A stretch of DNA of 64,000 nucleotides, from the NCBI GenBank assembly GCA_038496675.1, contig CM076660.1, forward strand, positions 5,855,340-5,919,339, written 5' to 3'. The notes beneath the pieces are model-generated. The model was not told the DNA's origin. It did no database searches and worked only from the letters and a program-made list of their open reading frames with translations. This DNA comes from Rachycentron canadum. Taxonomy: Eukaryota; Chordata; Actinopteri; Carangiformes; Rachycentridae. Shown here piece by piece: positions 1 through 11,640 of this stretch; the stretch's first letter is position 1; every line of letters starts with the position of its first letter. The translations under genes and the position numbers were made by a program.

Positions 1-2343
1 TGTTGTCTGAACCTGACGCTGCTCAGTTTGTTGCTCTGGCGAAAAACTGTGCGAGGGAAACACAGTATATACTGATGGAGCCAGCTCCTTAATGAAAGGT
101 GGACTGCAGCTGGTGTTCGGCTGTAGTGAGCCTCAATATGAGTACTCAATATGCATTATGATGATGGCAAGGTCAGAATTAGCCCCATTCGTTTGTGCAG
201 AAATTGTTCACTGATGTGATTGTGTTTAGTCTTCCTGTACCTACTGTAGCCTTTGTTCATAGCAGTGGCATTGTACTGTGTGTGCACTGGTCTTTTTATG
301 CATGTGTGGAGCCTGTGCACTTCTGTGCCAGTGTGTGCCACAGTGAGGGCTGGAGATTAGCGAGAGCGCCAAAGCAGCGAATCAGTGAAGCAGAGCTACA
401 GCAATGGCTGAGTTTACTGCCCCCTAGCCTTCTGTCATCGGCCACACCTAGCGGAGAACAAAGGGAGCGGTGGCTGGCACCGACTGGAGTATGGAGAGAA
501 TGAGGGAGGAGGAGAGTGGGAAGCAAAAGACAAGAGGGAAAAACAGAGATTAAAAACTCTGGGGATAAAAAGGACTTTGAAAGGAATGAAGGCTTAACAG
601 GGTCTTTCCTGTTTTAAACGGGTTCCTTGGCAGTTCTTTTGTCCATTAGGGCCAGAGGATATCACATGCAAATTATCATATTACCTTTGGCATCAACTGC
701 TCCAGTGTTGATTTTTGTGAAGACTTTTCACAACCTTGTTAATGTCTCATATATTAAATTATAGGACCAATGTCACCATGAGAATAAAATGAGACGCACA
801 CAAGGACAAGGACAAAAACCAGCCAAAACCATGTCCTTTTAAAAGCCATGAGCTGTAAACTTTAATAGTTGTAAGAATGAAGCTACTGCAGAATGTTGGT
901 CTAAACAGAATTTTGTGAAGAAGACATTCAAAATAAAGCCGAAATTTGTGAAGAAATCCAGAGAAAAACTGAACATTTCCATCTGCTCATCACTAAAATC
1001 CATTGTTTAGAGAATATGTGTGTTTTCTCTTTTTTGGAACAGCAGGGGTTGGAGTCAGTTCTGGTTTGTGGTCCATTTGCAAACCACATCACTTTCAGAG
1101 CTGGTTGCAGTTCAGAAACGTAACATATTTAAATGTTTATTATGATAAAAGTAAACACACATGCACACACAAGTGCTCTTGCCTATGTTTCTGAGAGGAC
1201 AATGACTCTGAAGATGATACAATTTGGATTACTTTCCAGTGATGCGGGGCCACCACTGTTGAATGAATGTGCAACAGAGGACACACAATACACCCTAAAG
1301 TAAGTAAAGTAAAATAAAAATCAACCACAAATATTTCTGGGTTCTCTTCCTTGGTCAAAACCAAAATGAGAGTGGACCGTAGAGAAAAAGCACATCCAGA
1401 AATGAATGCGACACACCCTGTCTATAAAGCAACGGACAGTAAACTGTGACCAAAACTGAAAAGAGAAAATAAAATGCAGATGAAAAAAAACCTACATACC
1501 TGAAATGCAGAAGCATGTACCAAGATGGATTTGGACAACAGGAATAAAATACAAAGTTGGAATAGATTGCAACCATATTAAATAAAAGCAGAGAAAAGGG
1601 AGGAAAAGGAAAAATACATGATTGCAGTTAAGTTACCCAGGCTTTCCAGGTTTCATTTTCATGAAAGAATAATGCACATGTTGAGTTAAAAGCTCAAGTC
1701 AGCGGGGACAAATTGCCAATAAAACAGCGTCAGGAGACAGAGCAAGGAAACTAAAATGAGATTGAGGTGACAGGGATGGAAAAAGAGGGAGATGAAAAGG
1801 ATAGGTGGAAGACTGGAAGTGTAAAAAACAAGCAGGTATTAAAGGAAATACCCTGTCCTGGCAGAGATGGGCCAACAACGGGAACCTGGGGGACGTTTGG
1901 ATTGGCCCCCACACAGGAGGCACCATTGTGCATCTGTAGTGGGCTGTTAACTGGGTTTGACAGGGCTGTTTTGACTGGCCCCGTGGGGAGCAATGTGTTT
2001 AAGACAGAAATTTACAGGGGCATGTTGTTTCTACATTGTCCAAGAAGCTGCTCTCCTTTCATGCTTCACTCAGAAGCGACACAGGAGGGATATTTACCCC
2101 TTTGTCTCGCAGAGGCAAATATCTGCACAATGGAGGTTTGCTACCAAGTGGAACATCTAGTTCACATCAATGTTCTGCTGCAGGAACAAGTACATTTTGT
2201 TGAATTTGCCATGATAGAAGCAAAATCATTGTTATACAGTGTATGATATCACAAAAGAGACTGTGCATCTGTACATACCGTCATATATGTTTCAGTATGC
2301 ATATGGACTAGTGTTTTGTTCTGTGTGTGTGTATTTGTATGCA

Positions 2344-2346
<3 letters not shown>

Positions 2347-2381
<35 letters not shown>
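2347..2381. repeat. (GT)n microsatellite
   Basis: An uninterrupted GT dinucleotide run of about 35 bp. Confidence 0.98.
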
Positions 2382-2386
<5 letters not shown>

Positions 2387-3957
2387 ATGGGCGGGGGGAT
2401 TTCAAAGCAAGCAGTGTGCAGAGTCAACACTGGCTCTGTAATGAAAGAGAAAACCAATAAGACTTAAAAGACAACAGGGACCTCTCCCTCCTCCAAGCTT
2501 CACATACCTCCACTCCTCGCCGTTTTCATCCCTCCGTCTCCTCCGCTGCATTTTGTCCCACTTTTCTCTTGCAGTTATATCAGTTGTCCCTCTGTCATCT
2601 TCTTTTGTAAGTGCTGAGCTGAGCTAAATGAGACACCCAGAGATGGGGAGCTTTGCTGGCTAAGGAGCGATGCCACTATCTGAGCCTGGGGGTAGGAGGT
2701 GTGGGAGGTTTTGGGGGTGAGAAACGCATATATGGATGCCTCTTGGAGGTCAAGTAAATACATTAAAGGGTAAGCAAACAGAGGAAGCGTGGGCAGAAGC
2801 CATTTTTGGCAGCAGTGCAGTTGAGTGGGGGGTAGGGAAAGAGGGGGGATGGGGGTGGGATGCAAATCTGTCATAGCAGGTGCATCATGAAAGAAATGGC
2901 GAATGGTGTGTGTTTAGAGGTATAGATGCAGGGGAAAAGGTTTCAGTTTTATTACTTAATAGTATGGAGTCGAGGTGCTCTATAATTGAAGGCAATTGGA
3001 AAACAAGATGTGGGATACTGTATCCTCTGTAAAATACTATTCCCTGTATCTTTAGATCTCTGCCCTGCCTTCATCTTACACCCTGCCCCTGTTCTCCTCC
3101 CGTTCCTGAAACCCAAATCCACTCAAACGTGGCTTTGATCTGAGTAATAATCTACACCCCCCCCCAAGTCTACCGCCTTGTCTCACCCCTCTCCCAGGCA
3201 GCCTCGGTGTGACCAGCCATGTGATAGCTGCGACCCCATCATTTCCCATTACTGCGTGGCTTAGTGCATCTTAGTCAGCGCCTCCTGCCTTGAACCCCAT
3301 GCCTTATACTGTGCTGGAGGTCTGTTTACCCCGTGACTTCAAGCTAATCTCCCCTCTAACTCCCAGCTAAACCTCTCAACCCTCATCTCCTGTCCTCCCT
3401 TCCTTTATGGAGAAAAATTACTGCAAAATAGGTAACTGACATTTAAAGAAGATTTGAGAGCACAACTGTAAATACTACACTATTCTGTCATCATCTTTAT
3501 TCGGCAAAGTGCTAATTCTTTATTGGATTTCCATCTGTCTCCTCTCTTTGTCTTCCTTAACCCTCTTCTTCACACACCACATTAGTTCAGCTCTGCCTCC
3601 CATATATACACCTTTCCTCACACACACTCCTTATCCTGACAATTTCCACTCCTCCCAATACATACTGTACCCAACACTCTCCGCACATCACCACCTCATC
3701 TCTCAATACCATACCCATTAGCGTAATCTCTCTTTCATCCCTTTAACTCCTGACTTCTGTTAACACCGCCTTTTCTTTCTTCCTACGTGGGATGGAAATG
3801 ACAGGTGCATCATGATCTACACAGCAGAGCGCAGCTGATCGTGTCCGCTGAGATGTGGACTCCGACCGGAAAGGTTGGAAGTAGCATCATCTCTGCTGCT
3901 GCTGGAAATTTTTGCCTGTTTTTCACTCTGCCAAAGACATTGTAAAGTCTGTCCAAC

Positions 3958-3977
3958 TTTTTTTTTTTTTTTTTTTC
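3958..3977. repeat. Poly(T) run
   Basis: Twenty consecutive T residues. Confidence 0.97.
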
Positions 3978-6275
3978 CGTTCCCTTTTGGAGGGTGACGA
4001 CATCTTTTTCTATCTCCTGCGAACGTAAATTAGCTCAAACTTTCTGCATGAGAGATGAGGTAATCGGTGCCGTGCTCTTTGCTGTGGCTAATCACGTCAG
4101 AGATGCTGTGGTAATGATTCAGCACAGTGAGTGAAAGCAGCAGAGATACAGATAGCAGGAAAGATGGAGTGATGAAGACAGAAAAGGCCCCTCAATTAAT
4201 CAGTCACTGGGGTCTCATTAATTCTTTCTTTGAAGCCAAAGTCTCTCTATGCGGAGACGATTCAGCTTTAAATTAATCTTCTTTCCCACTTATCTCGGCT
4301 TCTTCGCCTCTGTTTAAGCAATTAGGACTTTCAGTTTCCCAACATTCAGACAAAGCAACTGTCTAAGTATTCAAAATTCTTTTCACTACCTATGGTATGT
4401 TGTTATAGTTTTTTATTGGAGACAATAGAGTAATCTGTGGCTCAGGGCCCTGTCTACCCAGTTCATGTCTGCAGTGTTTGTGTTCGAAGTTACTACCGTG
4501 CTGAACAGTGGTTGCAGTGTGTCTTTTGTGTGTGTTGAGAAGTCATTTCCCAGTGAACTGACTGATGAAGTGCGGACATGCAGCTGATTTAAGACCTCTT
4601 TCAGCACGTCGGTAGGTGTGCAACGCTAACCTTCTCCTTCTTCTTTTCTATTTTTTTTCACTCACACTCTCTTTCTCTTTCCCCCTTTCCCTCATCCCTG
4701 CCTGATTCTCTCCCCGCAGGAGTTGGCTGTGTCTCTGACCCCAGGGCTGCATCATGCATAGCCAACCTGTTTTTCTTGGAAATTCCAGTTGGCTGAGCTA
4801 ACCGTGGAGGATGGGTTGATAATGGGGAGAGGAGGGGATATGAACATGTGTGCTTGTATACCTCTGTGCACATGAATGTGTCTTTAATAGATGCACTAAA
4901 TCACTGACAACCTGGTTTATCAAGTGTGTTTTGGGGTTTTTATGTGAGGCCTCTGTTGCTCGCTTTAATCTGATAGGGCCCCTGCTGGTCGGCTGAGCCA
5001 TCACTGCATACAATGACTGTCTTTTGTTAGCAAAGGGACATAGAGACAAATGAGAGAGAAAGTTGCCGACCCAAAGGAACAATTAACTTTAATCCTCTCT
5101 GGAGAAACCAATGAGAGCAGATGAAAAGCGGGAACTGACTAAAGGAAAGAACAGAGAAAGCAGAGAAAGACAAAGATGATTTAAGCAGCCAAGGTAGCTT
5201 TAGACAGAACAGTTTATCCCGAGAATAACTTGGCTGCTGCTTCTAAGTAAAGTCAAAATTCTGGGGATCAGACTTTGGTCCTGCATGAACTCCTATTTAA
5301 CAGGTGCTTTAGGAATCAGAGATGTGTTTCTCACCATTTCCTCATATCCACCTCACATATGCAGAGTCAGGAAATTAATTTAACGAGGATAAGCTAGTTC
5401 TTCACACCCTTAGGCTGTGTATGAATATGTTATCACAGTGTCTAATCCACCCCCCCCTACAAAAGCCTACGTATGGAGGCTTCTTGAGTTTCTGTGGGTC
5501 AGTTAAATGCGTGTGTGTGTAGGGTAGACAAGGGATTGGCTCCTGAACCTTCAGCAGGATAATGTTAATCAATAGTGTTCATTAAGATGTAATAGCATTG
5601 ACTGCTAGGTGACCATTCAGCAGTTTGTGTGACAGTATGCCTATAGTGTGCATGAGCGTGTGTCTTTGCTTATATGGGCTAGAATTACACATTTTAAAGG
5701 TACTTATTAGTCTACGCGTTGTCAACACACATCATGTGTCGCTGCAGGAGTTCATGACCTTCAGGGTCTTGCATGCGACCCAAAGAGTTTAACCTTCCCA
5801 ACATTAAATTTGCTAACTGCGTTAGGTTTCTTCTTGCTGTCGACCCTGATGCTAATGAGCAATAACGTAGATAGAAGAAGCTCTTTATGTTTCTCTCAAC
5901 AGCCCCTGACTGCGTGACCCATCTCTGACTCTCTGATTGTGGTTCAGGCCTGGGTCAGTCAGGGCTAATTCATTTATAAGAGCTGCTTGTTTTTCCAAAC
6001 TGCACAATCAACTTAGCTCCATTGTCAGTCTAAGGTCTAATATTAGCAGCAATTAAACTTTAATGCTTGTTGTTGGACCCTCATGCACATGACTACAGAA
6101 ATGCATGAGGTCAAGGTCATGTAATGTAATGTATTGCACTTCAGCCCTAAACAGAAAAGATCAGATATGCACCTGTAATGTATGTGTGTTTGGTTTTATA
6201 ATATTACTGTAAGATGGTGAAGATCTTAGTCTACCGTGAACAGATGTCTGCATTCATTCAAAATACAAACACTTA

Positions 6276-6326
6276 GGAGCAGCAGCAGTGGCAGCAGCAG
6301 CAGCAACACCAGCAGCGGCACCAGGC
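6276..6326. repeat. Imperfect (AGC)n trinucleotide repeat
   Basis: Repeated GCAGCAGCAG units interrupted by TGG, AAC and CGG triplets. Non-coding here. Confidence 0.85.
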
Positions 6327-7120
6327 GGGAACATCTCCAGAAAATGTCAGTTTACTGTGCAGAGAAACATTTGACTTAGACTGGATAACAGCTGCAGCCA
6401 CAGAACATCCGGTTATATCCTGCAGCGTTGCCTGAATGCTAGTTGCGTGCAGTTCGGCTTCATTAGGAGACTGTCCTGCTTTTTAGTTGTGTGTGACAAC
6501 TTGCTGTTCATGGTTAGTTGTCGAATGGTGGATACAGTTTCTAATATTATACATGGTATTTTAATGTTGCTTTAAAGTTGCTTACCCTAACCAACCAATT
6601 TAATTGGCTTGTTTCCTTCATTACACAAAACTGTGTGCTTTATCTCTATGAAGTTCATTAAGTGACTTGCTGTGGTTTAATTTTACCTTTTTTTATCATG
6701 GGGCTCTCAAATATTTGTGTATGTAAGTGTGTATGTATGTTTGTTGTGTGTGAATGTGAGACAGATATAGATAGATACTTGTGATCCATATTTGTCTCTT
6801 TCGAAAGGGTGACTATATCCACATTGTTATACTGTCTACTTTACTGATTGAAGTGTGCTGGCTCGGTGCACAAACGCACACTGCACACACTCAAAAGGAT
6901 CTTTTGGAGTTGCTGTGCCTCTCCACAGTCAACAACTATCAGAGTAACCCAACACCAGCTGTAAGCTCAAAGCTCAGGGGGTGCTCCAGCTATCTTTTAC
7001 CATTATCACCTCCCTGAGGAGGAGGTCGCTAACTGCCTGACCTCAGAAAGAATCAGGCAAAGAGGGAGCGACATGGAGAAAATACAGACATAGATGAAGG
7101 ACGAAAAATGAAAGAAAAAG

Positions 7121-7216
<96 letters not shown>
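7121..7216. repeat. (CA)n microsatellite with CG core
   Basis: Ninety-six bases of unbroken pyrimidine-purine alternation: CACACACG, then CGCGCGCA, then (CA)n. The ORFs over it are artefactual VCVC or similar poly-dipeptides. Confidence 0.98.
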
Positions 7217-7217
<1 letters not shown>

Positions 7218-7586
7218 CTGTTATGTCTGTTCTGTGCACTGATCTGCAATTCTTCAAAAAAAAAAAGGCTTGAGATTAACCCTGATGTCACATCACACAG
7301 GTTTTTGATCACAAACCTCCTCTTCCATGACCATTTTCTTTGTGCTAGAATTATACAAATAGATTCCCTATAATCAAGGCTGTCACACTTCGTCCTCTTG
7401 TACAAAGATAACAGGTGTCCACTCTAATGTTGTCAGTGACACATTCTTGTAACGTCATGGGTGACCTGTTACACACACAAACCCACGCCCATTCATCTTT
7501 GGGGGTCAAGGAAAGAGAGGCGCAGCTGGATGTTTGGCTCACCTTTGACCCTTAAGACTCACATTGATTTAATCACACAACTACAG

Positions 7587-7607
7587 ACACACACACACAC
7601 ACACACA
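7587..7607. repeat. (AC)n microsatellite
   Basis: A 21-bp AC run followed by further CACACA fragments to 7633. Confidence 0.95.
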
Positions 7608-8487
7608 TGCCACACACATGTGCACAGACACACAGTTTGTAATGACCCTCCTCTCTGAAACTAATATTATCGGATGACTATTGGCTCTTTGTGCAACCAC
7701 TTCTTGAGGGCAGAAAAAACGCAGTTTAGTCTGTCCCCAATAAAGCCGAGCTTACGTACAATGATAAACACACTCTGCTTTATTAGTGCGAACCTCCCAC
7801 ATAGCTGCATTTTTGGTTTACAGATTGAGAAATGAAATGACACTGAAACATAAATGTTTATCTGGAGAAATTCAGGCTTCAACAAGACTGGAAGCCTGTA
7901 TGCATTTAAAAAAGCTTGCTGCTCCACAGAGAGAGACTTGGTTTCAATCAGATTTACTTTATAAACCCGTGATTTAGTTTGAATTGGAAACATGTCAGGG
8001 CAGAATCCTTTAACTCAAGTTTGGCTAGATTTATTGTATTCTTAGCCCCTGGGCAGAGATAATAATAGATAAATAATGTAATAAGTCTTTGAGTTAAAGG
8101 CTTCCATCTGGCAACATACGACAATGCCCTAACCACGGCAGTGCCGTAGGCGTAAGATACAAGGAATCATTGTGGCAGAGACAAATGATTTTGGAGTTTA
8201 CCTTTGTGTTTGCATGAGGTCAGCCATTTTTATCTGCCATGTTTTGAGCATTTCGTGGAGCGTGGGGAGTGGTGGGGAAACTTCTGTGGTTTTTCAATGA
8301 GTCATGTTTGGGTTTGCCGCTCAAACAAGTCTGCACCCCATGAGAAACAAGACAGATTTGTTCACAGTCAATTGATACATCCAAAGATAAGTTGCTTTGA
8401 CGTTTCATCAGCCACTGAAATTTTCAAGAGTTTACCACTGGGCTGGGGTAGTATGGTTGAAAATCACAATATTACAATTCCCTAATA

Positions 8488-8600
8488 ACAATAAATCAAT
8501 CAAACGTCATTTATATAGCACTTTTCAAACAGGTACGTGCTTCATGGAAAGCTGATGAATCTATGAAAAGGGCAAATGAAAGATACAAGAAAATAGATTT
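8488..8600. repeat. Dispersed teleost repeat fragment (TTTATATAGCACTTTTCA type)
   Basis: AATCAATCAAACGTCATTTA then TATAGCACTTTTCAAACAG and GTGCTTCATGGAAA matches in layout a repeat tail I have seen in many fish genomes. The family is not assigned; the identification is from memory. Confidence 0.55.
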
Positions 8601-8662
8601 TAAAAGCTATAATAACATTAACAAATAACATTTTAAAAGCTATAATAACATTAACAAATAAA
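8597..8662. repeat. Two-copy 33-bp tandem duplication
   Basis: The unit beginning ATTTTAAAAGCTATAATAAC at 8597 recurs at 8630, with the two copies essentially identical. Confidence 0.92.
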
Positions 8663-9573
8663 TTTTTTTTAAAAAGCACTATTCTGTACATCAGAACAGG
8701 AAGAATGACTGTATTAAAAATATAAATCTGTTGTTCCAGGGGAACAAAACTAAATTTTCATGAATTGGTTTTATTGTGCTTAAAACAATATGAGCAGACT
8801 CAATCATCCCAATAGGATATGACCAAAGTTCAATAAATGATAATATTGAATCATTTCCCAGTCCTATTGTCTAAATGCTTTCAGTAACCCTCCATGGTCA
8901 CTGGTAGAAAAATGTTCCATTCACAACCAAAATTCACCATTATTTGTCTGGAGTCTGATGTTAATTAATTAACCCCCATTAGCTCACTGTTGACACAGTG
9001 ACTGTCAAGAATGCGATGAAAGTGGCTCCCGTGGCCCCAGAGATCATATCCAGGAAGCACGACCAAGTGGGTGGGGGGGCCACAGAGGCTTAGAGACACT
9101 TTTTTGGTTTGCTGTTGTGTGTATGTGTGTGTATCTCTACTTGTGTGTGAACTTGAATCATATTATTGGGAGGGCAGGAGTTTTCCTGTTGGCGCCAGAT
9201 TAGAAAAGTTTGTCTAAACATTTCAGACTAATATGGTGATGGTGGTAATACTGTTTATTTAAAGACTGTAAAACATCAGCTTTTATCAGGGAAAACTCGC
9301 CCACAGAACATAAACATGAAGATAGCAGAGTGTAACTGCAGCACGTAACCGATTTACTACCCGTTCAAAGTAATATTTTGTGTTCCCTTTGATAAGATTT
9401 TTAAATTTTGCTGATGAAAGAATCTTATTCAGGATATTTTAGCTCTCAGCAGCTGTCTGCATGATGGATTGTTTAAATCACACCTATTGATCTCCTCCTC
9501 TCTGTGCTTTTTGCTCTCACAGATGGACTAATCAATACCCATAATCAGAACTGCTCCCTGTGTCTGCCCATAC

Positions 9574-9574
<1 letters not shown>

Positions 9575-9657
<83 letters not shown>
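9575..9657. repeat. (AC)n microsatellite
   Basis: An uninterrupted 83-bp AC run. Confidence 0.98.
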
Positions 9658-9659
<2 letters not shown>

Positions 9660-11419
9660 GACTAGGCTTTATAACATTTGTCCAAAAATGTTTTTGTCCA
9701 AGTTTATTCTTGTGCTTTAGCAGGAACCATCTTCTAGCCTTCTGTCTTTCCATATAGATCTTGAACACAAAAAATACAAATTGGAAACAATAACTGTCAA
9801 CGAGATGCTAACTCTCAAATTCCACATGCCCGCTCCCAGTGATACATTTTAGGATTGGTCAAAGAGTCTCAAACACTCGTCAAAGAGAAAATAAAAATCC
9901 TGTGGTGTCCCAGTGGAAGGAAAAAAACAAAACAGATTCTGCACTCTCCCTGTCTCTTTGTCATGTTTTTATTGGACAAACCACGAAAATGCCCAAAATT
10001 TATATACACACAAATGTCTGCTCCCTTCTTGGAGAAGTGCTGCAGCAGAAACACAGATGCATCCTCCTAAACACATACTGCTGTTTTAGCTAGTTAGAGC
10101 ATTTCAAATTACCCCGAGTGGTGTTCCCCTGAGGCAACCATGGGCTGCTCACCAGCAGTCCTTCATTGTCGCATTCATCCAAAATCCCAACAGCTCAGAC
10201 GGTCTCAGATAGCAATGCCCCATCTCTGCGCTCTCTCGCTCCGTAATTACAGTTTTCTCTCCATCTCTGGAGCAAAATTACAACTGGAAGACAATAAGTG
10301 ATAATCATCGCCCACTTTATATTACAGATCTCGGCGTGTAAATCAAAGATGACTGGCCTGTAGGAAACTTTGCTTTCATGCATTGCGTTGTCCCTCTTGT
10401 AGCAGGATTTGGACGTCTTCGGGAAACATAAAACAGAAACGAGGGTTACGCTGCTCATCAACAATGTAACAGCGTTGAGCCTCATTAAGCTCACAAATGC
10501 CTGAATTTGATTGCTGACCAAGGATCACTTACAGGGGTGCAATGTTGATTTCCCTAATTATGTTTAAAAAAAAAAAAAAATTTCCCATTGCTTCTATTAT
10601 ATCAAGACTTCAAACCGTTTAAAGACCACAACTGTGAATATATAGCAACATTTTTATTCATCTCTGTGGGTGGTAAACGTGCACACTCACCCTTCAGCTT
10701 TGACACTTGACCTCGAACTTCTCATTAGCTTCTCCGTTAGCAGACAGCGACACTAAAACCTCTGGTATTTCACAGATATGCAGATCTGTTGCTAGCAGCT
10801 GCTGCACCAGCCACAGCGAGTCTTGCTGTGGCCTCGGACACAGACAGAGAGACGGGGGGTTTAAATGGCTATAAATATTTAACAGTAAGCTTAAAAAAAA
10901 AAAAAGAGGGCTGATTTCCGCTCTGATTAGACCAGCTGTCAGTCAGGGCCCACAGGATTCACTTTGAAAAGATTCTTTAAAGGGGGTGGGTGGCAGGCAG
11001 GCACAGACACACACACATACAGTAGACAGACACATGCACAATTGCACACCAGGGTTAAGAGTTGCCACATTGCAGGGCTTTGAGCAAGATAGGATCACTA
11101 CAATCTAAATCCCCTGCGTCCCTTATCACTCCTCAGTCCAGTAAGGTGATGTCATCCCTCATTGTGCTCCCCCAGCCCTCTGTCCATCCCTGTAACCACC
11201 TTTTTATCTCCCTTCGACCACAATTTTAAGCTCCATTCACAGTCAGCCCCCTCTACTTTTCTGCTCTACCTGTTTGTAGAAGAGATAGCAGGTTGTTCTC
11301 CATCTATAGAGCGATTGCACCTCTGATGATTTCCTGTTCCAGTTACACTTTTAAATCTAAATGGCTGTTCTGTGCGTGTGTCTGGAGGATACAACATTGT
11401 GAAACACATGATAGATATT

Positions 11420-11640
11420 TTAATGCTGAAACAATTAGTCAGTCTATCAATGGGCTGAAAACTTAATTGAAAAATGAACTGCCAGCCCTTTTGATAATCT
11501 CATATTAAGATAAATAATCAATGGTTCCAGCTTCTATCATGGCAGAAATTGCTGCTTTTAAAGCTCCGTAAAGTGATTGCTTTTAAATATTAACATATTT
11601 CATGCTTGGTCTTTGGAAACACTTGATGATCTTTGGCTTA
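11420..11640 (+). repeat. Dispersed repeat (CTGAAACAATTAGTC type)
   Basis: The order GCTGAAACAATTAGTCAGTC, CTGAAAACTTAATTGA, TTTTGATAATCTCA, GGTTCCAGCTTCT and TTGCTGCTTTTAAA follows a fish repeat I recognise, degenerate here. The name and exact ends are uncertain. Confidence 0.65.

Noticed and set aside
7006..7405. Minus-strand frames of 83 and 120 codons
   Set aside because: They are translations of the CA microsatellite (runs of V-C); no coding signature outside the repeat.
9532..9768. 78-codon minus-strand frame
   Set aside because: Microsatellite translation (V-C run).
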